Of a DNA stretch of 64,000 nucleotides, positions 1 to 9,835 are shown one piece after another. The notes beneath the pieces were generated by a model, which had not been told where the DNA came from, did not search any database, and was given only the letters and a program-made list of their open reading frames with translations. Both the position numbers and the translations under genes were made by a program. Position 1 is the stretch's first letter; each line of letters begins with the position of its first letter. The stretch is from Clostridiaceae bacterium (lineage in GTDB: Bacteria > Bacillota > Clostridia > DSM-8532), in contig JAAYFU010000027.1 of assembly GCA_012728095.1 (NCBI GenBank), positions 1-64,000 of the forward strand, given 5' to 3'.

Positions 1-899
1 CCGTACTGACCGAAGACAACGTTATTTCTCAACTTCTCATCGGTAAAATCCTCAATTGCCTGTATCACTTTCAACTTTTCAGTGCGAATGGACTCAGTCT
101 TAAGGTTGACCGGTGGTTCCATGGCAACCATGGACAGGATCTGCAGAATATGATTCTGAACCATATCCCTCATCGCCCCGGCGTTTTCATAATATCCGCC
201 CCTTGTACCCACTCCGTTTTTCTCGCAAAGGGAAATCTGTACATTATCAATGTATTTATTGCTCCACAGGGATTCAAAAACAGTATTGCAGAATCTCAGC
301 ACCATAATATTCTGTATCATTTCCTTGCCAAGATAATGATCGATCCTGTAAATGCTGCTTTCGTCAAATACCTCGTTAAGCTTGTTATTGAGTCTCCTCG
401 CAGTATTTAAATCTCTGCCGAAGGGTTTTTCTATGACCAGCCTTGTCCAAACCCCGTTATTATGGGCCAGTTTATGCTCGGAAAGCCCATGGACAATCAA
501 TTCAAAATACTCCGGCGCAACAGCCAAATAAAATACCCTGTTTCCGCCGGTATTATATTTTTCATCCAACTCCTTTAAGAAGCTCTTCAGCTTCTCATAT
601 CCTTCCTGATGGGTAAAATCAAACTGCAAATAATAAATTATATCCCTTAACCTTTCCCAGCAGCATACATCAATTTTATTCCTGGAATACTTGTTAATGG
701 AGTCGAGCACTTCGTCCCTGTATTGCCGGTGGGTTTTGTTTCTCCTTCCTATTGCCACAACCGCAAAGTTATCAGGTAAAAGCCCATCATAAACAAGATT
801 ATATAATGCCGGCATGAGTTTTCTGTGGGTTAAGTCGCCCGTTCCTCCGAAAATCACCATAATGGCCGAAAGATTCCTGTTTGTTTCCTCGTTTATCAT
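1..899 (-). CDS. zwf: glucose-6-phosphate 1-dehydrogenase (3' end truncated by window edge)
   Basis: Reverse-strand translation from ATG at 899: MINEETNRNLSAIMVIFGGTGDLTHRKLMPALYNL...FYLAVAPEYFE...RLVIEKPFGRDL, typical G6PD motifs. Confidence 0.93.
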   Translation of the reverse strand, partial: MINEETNRNLSAIMVIFGGTGDLTHRKLMPALYNLVYDGLLPDNFAVVAIGRRNKTHRQYRDEVLDSINKYSRNKIDVCCWERLRDIIYYLQFDFTHQEGYEKLKSFLKELDEKYNTGGNRVFYLAVAPEYFELIVHGLSEHKLAHNNGVWTRLVIEKPFGRDLNTARRLNNKLNEVFDESSIYRIDHYLGKEMIQNIMVLRFCNTVFESLWSNKYIDNVQISLCEKNGVGTRGGYYENAGAMRDMVQNHILQILSMVAMEPPVNLKTESIRTEKLKVIQAIEDFTDEKLRNNVVFGQY

Positions 900-1169
900 A
901 CCGGTTCACCCTCCCTGTCTTTTTATTTTTTTATCCATTTACGGTTGTTTATAATCAAACAATTTTTATAATGTATTTGTGATCCGGGTAAACCCGTGAT
1001 ATATTTCATTTCGAGAAATGTCGAATCAAGATAACTGTTTATTATTGAATTGAAAGACAATTATATATATAATAGCCATAATAAACAATATGTTTTAAGT
1101 ACATAACCGATAAACTTTTTAAACTGAATATAAACTTAATTAAGTTAATGATAAAGGAGTATAGGTAGT

Positions 1170-2492
1170 ATGAGTTGCCGTCAAGTAAATGTTGGAATTA
1201 TCGGATTAGGAACTGTCGGAACCGGGGTTGCTCGTATTCTTCTGGAACAGAAAGAATTATTAAAAACCCGTACCTCTTTGGATTTTAATCTAAAAACTAT
1301 AGCAGAGCTGGACTGGAGTAAGGACAGGAACCTGGATCTTTCCCAGGTAAACTGCACAACAAATGCTGACACACTTTTAGAAGATCCTGAGATAAATATA
1401 GTTGTTGAAACAATCGGGGGATATGAACCTGCCTTCAGTTTTATAAGCAAGGCGTTAAGAAATCGTAAGCATGTTGTGACCGCCAATAAAGCTCTGCTTG
1501 CCACAAGAGGCATGGAACTGTATAAAATTGCCCAGGAAAATGATGTGAACTTATTGTTCGAGGCAAGTGTCGGAGGCGGAATCCCCATTATAAAGGGCCT
1601 TCGCGAAGGACTTGTCGCCAATAGATTCAAAAGCATTTACGGTATTTTAAACGGAACGACCAACTATATTCTGACAAAAATGCACCAGAAGGGCCTGGAA
1701 TTCGCTGACGCTTTGAAACGGGCACAGGAAAAAGGATTTGCCGAAGCGGATCCCACCCTTGATATCAGTGGCGGAGACGCTGCGCATAAGCTTGCCATAT
1801 TAGCCTCTATTGCGTCAAACTCCTTTATTCCGTTTGACAAGATATATGTTGAAGGGATTACCGGGATTACCAAACTGGATATAAGTTTTGCCCAGTCTTT
1901 CGGAATGACTATAAAGTTACTGGCAATTTGCAAGATAAACGAGGACGGTTTGGATTTGCGGGTTCATCCTACACTGATTGACAACTCTCACTTATTGGCG
2001 GCTGTCAGCAATGAACTTAACGCTATATTCGTAAAAGGCGATTTTGTAGGAAATACGATGTTCTATGGCCCCGGAGCCGGCGAAAGGCCTACTGCAAGCG
2101 CAATCGTCAGTGACATCGTGGATATATCCAGGGACCTTTTCACTCAGGAAGGCGTAAAGTATTGCAACAGGGCTATGAGTCTGACTCAAAATGTTCGGCT
2201 TATACCAATAGAGGATGTAAAAAGCCGTTTCTACCTGCGCTTTATGACTATGGACAAGCCCGGTGTATTATCCATGATTTCCGGAGTCCTGGCTGAGCAT
2301 AATATTTCCATATCCTCTATGGTACAATTGGAAAGCCACGAAAAGGACAATTATGTCCCCATTGTTCTTTTAACACACCAAGCGCTTGAAAAATCCATGG
2401 AACAGGCATTACAGAAAATTCTTAAGTTTGATTTCGTTAAGAAAGACTACTTAAGATTAAGGATTTTTGAAAACCATGATTATATTGATTAA
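1170..2492 (+). CDS. hom: homoserine dehydrogenase with C-terminal ACT domain
   Basis: GIIGLGTVGTGVARIL NAD-binding motif, NGTTNYILTKM, C-terminal ACT-like region (MDKPGVLSMISGVLAEHNISISSM). Confidence 0.95.
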   Translation: MSCRQVNVGIIGLGTVGTGVARILLEQKELLKTRTSLDFNLKTIAELDWSKDRNLDLSQVNCTTNADTLLEDPEINIVVETIGGYEPAFSFISKALRNRKHVVTANKALLATRGMELYKIAQENDVNLLFEASVGGGIPIIKGLREGLVANRFKSIYGILNGTTNYILTKMHQKGLEFADALKRAQEKGFAEADPTLDISGGDAAHKLAILASIASNSFIPFDKIYVEGITGITKLDISFAQSFGMTIKLLAICKINEDGLDLRVHPTLIDNSHLLAAVSNELNAIFVKGDFVGNTMFYGPGAGERPTASAIVSDIVDISRDLFTQEGVKYCNRAMSLTQNVRLIPIEDVKSRFYLRFMTMDKPGVLSMISGVLAEHNISISSMVQLESHEKDNYVPIVLLTHQALEKSMEQALQKILKFDFVKKDYLRLRIFENHDYID

Positions 2493-2495
2493 GGG

Positions 2496-2524
2496 AAAAC
2501 CCGCCGGACATATGGCGGGTTTTG
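2496..2524 (+). terminator. Rho-independent terminator after hom
   Basis: AAAACCCGCC-GGACATAT-GGCGGGTTTT hairpin right after the hom stop. Confidence 0.8.
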
Positions 2525-2595
2525 TTATAACCAAGTGGCAGGATCAACAAATAAAGAATAAGATATTACATGTATGCATACCGGGGGATAATTTC

Positions 2596-2898
2596 ATGCC
2601 TGATGAAGAAACGATTAACCGATATGCTGAAACTTTAAACTCTCTTAGTTGTATAAAAAGCGCCCAGCAGCTTTCCTTCCTGGCTAATTTGCTTGCTGTT
2701 GCCATATCTAAAGGAAAGAACGCAGACCAGCTGAACGTATTAGGCAATTTTATAGTCGGTGTCGGTGGGCTGATTTTAACTATCGCGGCACAATTACAAG
2801 CCTGCGAAACAAAGCAGGATAAAATAACACAAATCAATGATCCAAACAAACAGGTAAAATATTTGGAAGGCTTGGACGCTCCAACGAAAACTTCATAA
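2596..2898 (+). CDS. small hypothetical protein (about 100 aa)
   Basis: ATG 2596 preceded by GGGGG-rich RBS; MPDEETINRYAETLNSL...NVLGNFIVGVGGLILTIAAQLQ; the track start at 2467 overlaps hom and its terminator so the downstream start is preferred. Confidence 0.65.
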   Translation: MPDEETINRYAETLNSLSCIKSAQQLSFLANLLAVAISKGKNADQLNVLGNFIVGVGGLILTIAAQLQACETKQDKITQINDPNKQVKYLEGLDAPTKTS

Positions 2899-2900
2899 CA

Positions 2901-3194
2901 CTAATATCTGTAATTGCAAAACGGGCATTTTGGAAAGTCCATATCATGTATCCTACCGCAATTCGGGCACTCTACCTGTGCAATTTCATTCTCTTCTTCA
3001 ATCGACTGAGTATAATAAAACTCGATCTTTCCACAGCTTTTGCATATGTAAATCTCTACTTCTAACGCACCGGAAAGCAGGTTGGGTAAATCCCCCAATA
3101 TCCATCCCGTTTGTCCCAGCTGAATTTTTTCTACGCCGAAAGATGCCATTTCTCCGTTACACCGCAGGCATTTGGTTTTTGGTATCATTTCCAT
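2901..3194 (-). CDS. zinc-ribbon protein with two CxxC pairs at each end
   Basis: CLRCNGEMASFG...YICKSCGKIEFY...CPNCGRIHDMDFPKCPFCNYRY. Confidence 0.75.
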   Translation of the reverse strand: MEMIPKTKCLRCNGEMASFGVEKIQLGQTGWILGDLPNLLSGALEVEIYICKSCGKIEFYYTQSIEEENEIAQVECPNCGRIHDMDFPKCPFCNYRY

Positions 3195-3310
3195 ACTGCA
3201 TCTCCCTATATCACCGTTATATAATCAATTTTATCGTCTTATCATGCCTTTGTCACTCTGAGAGAATCGATTAAATAGATATTTACAATGAAATAATTAG
3301 AATATATACA

Positions 3311-3350
3311 AAAACCTCAACTTCGATATCATTGTATCAAAGTTGAGGCT
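3311..3350 (-). terminator. terminator downstream of the tRNA cluster
   Basis: CCTCAACTT...AAGTTGAGG stem followed by T-run on the minus strand. Confidence 0.75.
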
Positions 3351-3356
3351 TATTTT

Positions 3357-3431
<75 letters not shown>

Positions 3432-3472
3432 GATATTTAAAAACCGCAGTTTATATCTTTCTGCGGCTTTTA

Positions 3473-3547
3473 TGGAGCGGGATACGAGATTCGAACTCGC
3501 GACTTTCACCTTGGCAAGGTGACACTCTACCACTGAGTTAATCCCGC
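3473..3547 (-). tRNA. tRNA-Gly (GCC)
   Basis: GCGGGAT/ATCCCGC acceptor stem, anticodon GCC, encoded CCA. Confidence 0.95.
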
Positions 3548-3552
3548 ATATT

Positions 3553-3628
<76 letters not shown>

Positions 3629-3633
3629 AAAAA

Positions 3634-3709
3634 TGGCGCCCCGGAAGGGGCTCGAACCTATGACCCCCTGCTTGTAAGGCAGATGCTCTCCCAGCTGAGC
3701 TATGCTCCC
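3634..3709 (-). tRNA. tRNA-Val (TAC)-like gene with non-pairing 3' acceptor/T-arm; possible pseudo-tRNA
   Basis: GGGAGCATAGCTCAGCTGGGAGAGCATCTGCCTTACAAGCAGG D-arm and anticodon arm intact (TAC); 3' end GCCCCTTCCGGGGCGCCA does not pair with 5' GGGAGCA. Confidence 0.75.
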
Positions 3710-3898
3710 ACGCTATCTCGTTTTTGCCACTCACTAGCGGCTTTTACAGTATACAAAATCCCGATGACTCTGTCAAGATTTTTTTGAGTTTTTTTTAATG
3801 GTTGTTTGTTACAGATCTTATTATTTCTGCCCTTTTGCTCAATCGGTATGTCATCCCGCTTACCGGAACAACTGAAAAGGACCTTTTCTGACTATGTA

Positions 3899-3949
3899 AC
3901 CCCGGTGGAATGAAATAATACATTAAAGTAAGCCAATCACCGGGGTTTT
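3899..3949. terminator. inverted repeat, probable terminator (downstream of rubredoxin on minus)
   Basis: AACCCCGGTG...CACCGGGGTT with flanking T-rich sequence. Confidence 0.5.
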
Positions 3950-4003
3950 CTGCCCTTTGTCTTGATGTTATCAATGATGTGTCCCTAAATACGCCGACAA
4001 GAA

Positions 4004-4162
4004 TTATGCTTTTTCAAACATGTCCTTAGATACGCCGCAATCCGGGCATACCCAATCATCAGGAAGATCTTCAAAAGCTGTTCCCGGCTCAATGCCTGAA
4101 TCGGGATCTCCTCTTTCCGGGTCATATTCATAACCGCAAACTGTGCAAACCCACTTTTCCAT
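4004..4162 (-). CDS. rubredoxin (52 aa; absent from ORF track)
   Basis: [52 protein letters not shown]; two CxxCG(Y/V) rubredoxin knuckles; AGGAAAGGAG RBS upstream. Confidence 0.97.
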   Translation of the reverse strand: MEKWVCTVCGYEYDPERGDPDSGIEPGTAFEDLPDDWVCPDCGVSKDMFEKA

Positions 4163-4344
4163 ACATAAACTCCTTTCCTCTGTTCATCTGGATAATAAGG
4201 CAATGACTATCATGTCCCTATAAAGTGCGTTTAGGCTGTACAAATCTTAATCAGCAATATTTTTACTGCTGAATAATCATTTATATACCACTATTGTTCA
4301 TTTTTAAACTTAATTCGGGCAAACTTTTTATTATTCCATTCGTT

Positions 4345-5022
4345 TTACAGAACATTGTACGTATCATTGTACGTATCCCGGAATTGAACAGAGGAATACT
4401 CGCTGATAGCCATATGAAGTCCCCGGGCGATTACATCGGCCATTTTCATTACTACCGAAAGCCGGGTACTCTGCAGGACAAGAAAATCCATAAATCCACC
4501 TGTGTTCACTACCCCTGTGATATGCATATCGCCTACGGCCGGCAGTTCTTTTTTCAGCCCTGCTCCCGGCTTGATCGGTCCACATCCGACAGAAATGCAT
4601 CCCACATGGTCCAGTGTGCCAAGAGAAGCGTCCACTGCTATCAAATAGGCGTCCGGATGGATCGTGAGAGCTTTTAAAAGCGTCTCTTCCAGGTTCCTGG
4701 CATGGACAGGAGAATCCAGTGTGCCATATACATGAACGCCGTTCATCTTATACTTAACCAACATATCCCCTACCAGAGGCCCCAGTGAATCCCCGGTGGA
4801 ACGGTCCGTACCTATGCACATAGTCACAATAGAGCGTTGACGGATCATATTTGTTTTTTTAAATCCGCTTATTTCCATGGTTTCAGAAATAGCCTTCGCC
4901 ACCTTATATACGGCCAGTTTATCATCAGCTTTGAAATATCCTTTTTTATCCAATAACACGCAATCCTTCCGCTTTCCCATACTCAATAAATAAGTATTCC
5001 CGTTGCCTGTCCCAATATGCAA
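4345..5022 (-). CDS. yyaC: spore protease YyaC-like protein (DUF1256)
   Basis: CIGTDRSTGDSLGPLVGDML...VYGTLDSPVHARNLEETL...AVDASLG. Confidence 0.85.
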   Translation of the reverse strand: MHIGTGNGNTYLLSMGKRKDCVLLDKKGYFKADDKLAVYKVAKAISETMEISGFKKTNMIRQRSIVTMCIGTDRSTGDSLGPLVGDMLVKYKMNGVHVYGTLDSPVHARNLEETLLKALTIHPDAYLIAVDASLGTLDHVGCISVGCGPIKPGAGLKKELPAVGDMHITGVVNTGGFMDFLVLQSTRLSVVMKMADVIARGLHMAISEYSSVQFRDTYNDTYNVL

Positions 5023-5103
5023 TCGCAGTACAGAACATTAGAACAATTTATTAGGAAGGATGCGTGCCGATAAATCGGATATTTATTTTATCGCTGTTTA
5101 TAA

Positions 5104-7263
5104 TTATTTTCCCAAACCCTTCATGGAAAGCGAGATCCTTTTACGTTTTTCATCAACTTCCAGAACTCTTACTTTCACAATGTCACCCACCGAAACCACT
5201 TCCATCGGATTTCGTACAAATCTGTCACTCAATTCCGAGATATGAACCAGTCCGTCCTGATGAACGCCTATATCAACAAATGCCCCGAAGTCCACCACGT
5301 TCCGGACCGTGCCGTCCAGTATCATGCCCGGCTTCAAATCGGCTATGTCCAGGACATCCTCTACCAAAAGCGGCGGCGGAAGCTCGTCCCTGGGGTCTCT
5401 TCCGGGCTTTAACAGCTCATCTATAATATCGTTTAACGTAGGCACTCCCACACCTATAAGGGAGGCTACCTTTTCAGTGCCAAGCTTTGCAACCTCTTCT
5501 TTCAGGTTCCCCAGCTTTTTGTTTCTTACGTCTTCAAGGGTATGTCCGGTAAGCTTTAACAGCTTTTCACAGGCTTCATAGCTTTCAGGGTGGACTGAGG
5601 TATTGTCAAGGATGTTATCCCCATCCGGGATGCGCAAAAAGCCGGCACACTGCTCAAAGGTCTTTTCCCCGAGTTTTTTTACTTTCATAAGCTCTTTCCG
5701 CGTCTTAAAGCCTCCGTTTGCTTCCCTGTATTCCACAATATTATTGGCTATGGTTGAATTGATTCCGGCTACATAGGACAAGAGAGAAGGGGATGCGGTG
5801 TTCAAATCTACCCCGACACTGTTTACACAGCTTTCAACCACTCCCGACAGCGCTTCCCCGAGTCTTTTCTGATTCATGTCATGTTGATACTGCCCTACTC
5901 CTATGGCCTTGGGGTCAATTTTAACCAATTCGGCCAGGGGATCCTGCAGCCGCCGGGCAATGGACACGGCACTCCTTAAGGATACGTCGAAATCCGGAAA
6001 TTCCTCCGCAGCCAGTTTGGAGGCCGAATAAACCGATGCGCCGGCTTCACTTACCACCATGTAACGGACTTTTTTGTCCAGAGTCTTTATGACCCCTGCC
6101 ACAAATATTTCCGATTCCCTGGACGCAGTACCGTTTCCTATAGCTATAACGTCTATGTCATACTTTTCTATTAGGGCTTTTAACGTGGCGGCCGCTTCGG
6201 CGACCTTGTTCTGGGGTGGAGTCGGATAAATCACATCAGTATGGAGCACCTTGCCGATTTCATTTACGACGGCCAGCTTGCAGCCGGTACGATATGCCGG
6301 GTCCAGCCCCAAAACGATCTTTCCCTTTACGGGAGGCTGTAAGAGCAGGTTCCTCAGGTTCTCTGAAAACACCTTTATTGCCTGTTCAGAAGCCGCCTCG
6401 GTGAGAAGCCCTCTTATTTCATTTTCTATGGATGGCGCGATCAAGCGCTTATACGCATCCTCAACGGCTTTTTTCACTATCTCGGTAAATATTGAACCGG
6501 ATTTTGAAACGACTCTTCCTTTAAGCCATTCGATAATTTTTTCTTCCGGAGCTTCCAGCCTGACCGACAAAAATTCTTCCTTTTCTCCCCTGTTAATGGC
6601 CAGGACCCTGTGAGGAGCTATTTTACTGACCGGCTCCTTAAAATCATAATACATACGGTAGGGGGAATCCTCTCCTTTTTTGGCCGAGGTAATTATTACC
6701 CCCTCTTTAAAAGTCAGTTCCCGGATAACTCTTCTGTATTCGGCATTGTCGGAAACAGTCTCGGCAATTATGTCCATTGCTCCCTGTATCGCTTCTTCAA
6801 CTGTGGTTACGCCCTTCTCCTCATCCAAATATTTTGATGCCAAAGCATTAATATCGCCCTGGATAAGCTTCTGACTGTATATTATTACCGCCAGGGGCTC
6901 GAGCCCTTTTTCTCTTGCTATGGATGCCCGGGTGCGGCGTTTCGGTTTAAAGGGGCGGTAAATATCTTCTATTTCCTGCAAAGTTTCCGCCTTGTCCAAA
7001 TTTGCGGAAATCTCATCAGTAAGTTTTTCCTGGGCTTCAATCAGCCTTCTTACCTCTTCTCGGCGGTTCTCCAGATTCCTTAAATAGATCAGGCGGTCAT
7101 GAAGTTCTCTCAAAGTTTGATCGTCCAGACCTCCCGTCGCTTCCTTGCGATACCTGGCAATGAAGGGAATGGTATTGCCTTCGTCGATAAGTTTTACTGC
7201 GCTTTCAACCTGGGACTGCCTTATAGACAGTTCTTTCGCAATCCTTGATAAAATGTCAGCCAT
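5104..7263 (-). CDS. tex: Tex-family RNA-binding transcription accessory protein (S1 domain)
   Basis: Start MADILSRIAKELSIRQSQVESAVKLIDEGNTIPFIARYRKEATGGLDD with GGAGG RBS; C-terminal S1 domain GMILDGTVRNVVDFGAFVDIGVHQDGLVHISELS. Confidence 0.95.
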   Translation of the reverse strand: MADILSRIAKELSIRQSQVESAVKLIDEGNTIPFIARYRKEATGGLDDQTLRELHDRLIYLRNLENRREEVRRLIEAQEKLTDEISANLDKAETLQEIEDIYRPFKPKRRTRASIAREKGLEPLAVIIYSQKLIQGDINALASKYLDEEKGVTTVEEAIQGAMDIIAETVSDNAEYRRVIRELTFKEGVIITSAKKGEDSPYRMYYDFKEPVSKIAPHRVLAINRGEKEEFLSVRLEAPEEKIIEWLKGRVVSKSGSIFTEIVKKAVEDAYKRLIAPSIENEIRGLLTEAASEQAIKVFSENLRNLLLQPPVKGKIVLGLDPAYRTGCKLAVVNEIGKVLHTDVIYPTPPQNKVAEAAATLKALIEKYDIDVIAIGNGTASRESEIFVAGVIKTLDKKVRYMVVSEAGASVYSASKLAAEEFPDFDVSLRSAVSIARRLQDPLAELVKIDPKAIGVGQYQHDMNQKRLGEALSGVVESCVNSVGVDLNTASPSLLSYVAGINSTIANNIVEYREANGGFKTRKELMKVKKLGEKTFEQCAGFLRIPDGDNILDNTSVHPESYEACEKLLKLTGHTLEDVRNKKLGNLKEEVAKLGTEKVASLIGVGVPTLNDIIDELLKPGRDPRDELPPPLLVEDVLDIADLKPGMILDGTVRNVVDFGAFVDIGVHQDGLVHISELSDRFVRNPMEVVSVGDIVKVRVLEVDEKRKRISLSMKGLGK

Positions 7264-7342
7264 AAAATCCTCCTGGGTTGTATATGAAATATTTTGCCCA
7301 TTATACACATGATTACCTGCACCGGTGAGAATCATATTCCTA

Positions 7343-7620
7343 TGTCATTCTGAGCGCCAGCGAAGAATCTTTTTCATCGACATAAAAGATACTTCACTCC
7401 TCTACGTTCCGTTCAGGATGACTGTGGGTGTAGAAGATCCTTCGACTCCGCTTACGCTCCGCTAAAGATGACAATAATTAGGTAACACTATGCTTCGCTC
7501 AGGATGACATCAGGGATATAACACTGCGCTTCGCTCAGGATGAAACCTAAGTATGTTATCCTGAGCGTAAGCGAAAAATCTCTTCTTCACTGTCATTATG
7601 AGTACCAGCGAAGAATAAAT
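7343..7620. repeat. cluster of degenerate TGTCATYCTGAGCG-type palindromic repeat half-sites
   Basis: About seven degenerate copies in both orientations (tgtcattctgagcgccagcgaagaatct; agatccttcgactccgcttacgctccgctaaagatgaca; cttcgctcaggatgac). Confidence 0.85.
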
Positions 7621-7672
7621 ATATTTTAAACATTAAAACTATATCACAAATAAACATCTGGGGGAATTAACC

Positions 7673-7906
7673 ATAGAAATCAAAGGCTCAGAAAAATGTC
7701 CCTGCAAATGGGTTAACTGCAAGCGTTTCGGCAAATGCGACGAATGTATAAAGCACCATTCGGGCCATAAACGCTATCCTTTGCCCTTTTGCAAAAGAAA
7801 AAACAAGCCGGGAAAAGAGCCGTCCGGACAATCCCCTGACAGCCCTGTTTCGGTCTGGGATTCATTTAATTTTTACCAGTATGAATATATCGGCATCATA
7901 ATATGA
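7673..7906 (+). CDS. small Cys-rich protein with no ATG/GTG/TTG start (possible ATA start)
   Basis: (I)EIKGSEKCPCKWVNCKRFGKCDECIKHHSGHKRYPLPFCKRKNKPG...; CxC-x4-C-x5-C-x2-C...C pattern; GGGGGA RBS-like sequence just upstream. Confidence 0.55.
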   Translation: MEIKGSEKCPCKWVNCKRFGKCDECIKHHSGHKRYPLPFCKRKNKPGKEPSGQSPDSPVSVWDSFNFYQYEYIGIII

Positions 7907-9685
7907 CAACCTGTCCTGTAATAACTGATAGTTCAGATTCTTGACCACAACGGTGATGGCGGCGTGTTGGTTCTCTTTCGTGAAAGTCGCTTCTTCAGGC
8001 GAAATGAGCTCCTTTACATTCTCATCGTTTTCGACAAACTTATCAAATACCTCCCTGGTCGAAAAGTTCAGCAGTTCCCGCTTATCCCCGTCGAGCAGCG
8101 ATATTATACAATCATCGGGAGTACCGGTTTTATCAAGGGTGAAACTTTCTCCTGCTTTGTTTATCGTTCCGATAATATCATAACTTTCATAAGTTCGGGG
8201 AATACCCACCGTTATTTCTGTTAAAATGTCATAGCCTGCAATATCAAGTATTGCATTCGTATCCAGCCTGAAGTATGCGAATTTTGTTTCGTCCTTCCGG
8301 CCATACTTTCCAAATCCGAATACCTTTTCAAAATCCGAGTAGTAATCGAATCCCGGAGGGAGGAAGGATACCATGTGGATATAGTCCAGCCGGTTCAAAT
8401 ACCCTAATGCTTCTACGATTTTTCCCCTGTCTCGGTCCGGAATATCGGCGCGGGGTATTATCCGGTCATTATCCAGCATATTGTTTTTAATAAGCGTATC
8501 CCGTATTATACCTATCTGGTTGTTTCTGCTGACGGTAAAGGCATCCACGGGGGGAATTATGGATATCGCGGAAATAATAATGAGTATGACTGCGATAATA
8601 CCGTTTTTCCGTACTGGTAAAAAACTGAAAAGTATCCCCGAGGCAATTGCAAAAATACCGAATGCTATCACATAGTAACGGGTATGAGTTATCCCCGTAT
8701 CACCTATTTTCATCATGGAGGCTATGGTCTGGAAAATCGCTATCGGCACCAACACTTTCGGGAAGATTTTTCGAAACAGGCCGGCAAACCTGTTTTCCAG
8801 CCTGCTTGCCAGGATATATACAAGTATTACCGTAATGGAATATGATACAAACATAGGCTCCAGCAAATTGTCGGTCCAAAAATCACTGCTTATGTTGAGG
8901 GCGATATAAATAACCAGGATCAGAGTAAAAACCGCCGTCAGCGGGATTATAATATATGAAATCAAAATCTCCAGGTATTTTGGGCAATCGGCCGTCTTAT
9001 TTATTGTTTCCTCTTTTAATTCCATCTTCTCTCCGGGTTCATTCTCATCGGATTTACCGTAATAGACCGGTATAAGAGACAGGAAGTAAAGAGGCGCAAA
9101 TAATATAAATATTATATTTGCGGCATGGGGATAGGCATCGCTGTCCACTTCAAAGAGCAGCACATCTGTAGCGGCTATTATAATACTGGTACCCGCGAAA
9201 ATAATCCCGGCAAAAAACAATGAAATAAAGAAGGCCTTAAACGCAATCATGAAGCTTTCGTTAAACGTCGCTTTGCTCTTAACCGACGGAATCCATATAA
9301 ATGCAATCAAGAGCGCGAACAACGCGACTGCTGTTCTTATGTTGATTTCTTCACTCAGTCGGGGCGACGGCATAATTATGAGGTAATAACCTATCGTCAG
9401 CAGGGCCGCCCCGCAGCTTAAAACAATCCTTATAGAATTCCCCTGGAAGAACCTTTCGTATATCACCTGGGCGACCGCTCCGAGAAAGGCTCCTACAATC
9501 AGTGTTAACAGGTATTTTGAATAGTCCTCTCCCTGGTGGATATCAACTGCATTTACAATTACGGCACCAATAAGGAACAATGTCGTTAACGGAAAACGGG
9601 TAACGGCGTTTGTAAGCCCCTTCAGAGCCTTCCGCAATCTTGCTGTTTTCATTGTCATCATCCTCTCTGTTTTCAATTCTAACAT
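7862..9685 (-). CDS. DUF4153-type polytopic membrane protein
   Basis: Multiple hydrophobic segments in the N-terminal two thirds, soluble C-terminus; overall resembles DUF4153 proteins. Confidence 0.7.
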   Translation of the reverse strand: MLELKTERMMTMKTARLRKALKGLTNAVTRFPLTTLFLIGAVIVNAVDIHQGEDYSKYLLTLIVGAFLGAVAQVIYERFFQGNSIRIVLSCGAALLTIGYYLIIMPSPRLSEEINIRTAVALFALLIAFIWIPSVKSKATFNESFMIAFKAFFISLFFAGIIFAGTSIIIAATDVLLFEVDSDAYPHAANIIFILFAPLYFLSLIPVYYGKSDENEPGEKMELKEETINKTADCPKYLEILISYIIIPLTAVFTLILVIYIALNISSDFWTDNLLEPMFVSYSITVILVYILASRLENRFAGLFRKIFPKVLVPIAIFQTIASMMKIGDTGITHTRYYVIAFGIFAIASGILFSFLPVRKNGIIAVILIIISAISIIPPVDAFTVSRNNQIGIIRDTLIKNNMLDNDRIIPRADIPDRDRGKIVEALGYLNRLDYIHMVSFLPPGFDYYSDFEKVFGFGKYGRKDETKFAYFRLDTNAILDIAGYDILTEITVGIPRTYESYDIIGTINKAGESFTLDKTGTPDDCIISLLDGDKRELLNFSTREVFDKFVENDENVKELISPEEATFTKENQHAAITVVVKNLNYQLLQDRLSYYDADIFILVKIK

Positions 9686-9778
9686 ATATCCGGCGTGATA
9701 TATATTACGGTTATTTTACCATGTTATAGACCAATAACAAATTTTATCAGCGACAGGAAACAATTTTCTTCTTTACAT

Positions 9779-9792
9779 CGAACATATGTTCG
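9779..9792 (+). promoter_or_regulatory. LexA/SOS box upstream of dinB
   Basis: CGAACATATGTTCG, a perfect palindrome matching the Gram-positive SOS box GAAC-N4-GTTC; TATAAT follows at about 9796. Confidence 0.9.
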
Positions 9793-9835
9793 TTTATAAT
9801 TATCCTGTAACTTCTTTTTCAATCGGAGGGTTATT

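Noticed and set aside
1181-1636. Long antisense ORFs inside hom and other genes (e.g. 5309-5581, 15588-15968, 38505-38843)
   Set aside because: They lie opposite well-supported genes, lack RBS or family features, and are the expected shadow ORFs.
3985-4203. 72-aa minus-strand ORF from the track
   Set aside because: Out-of-frame with the rubredoxin gene that occupies the same DNA; no protein-like features.
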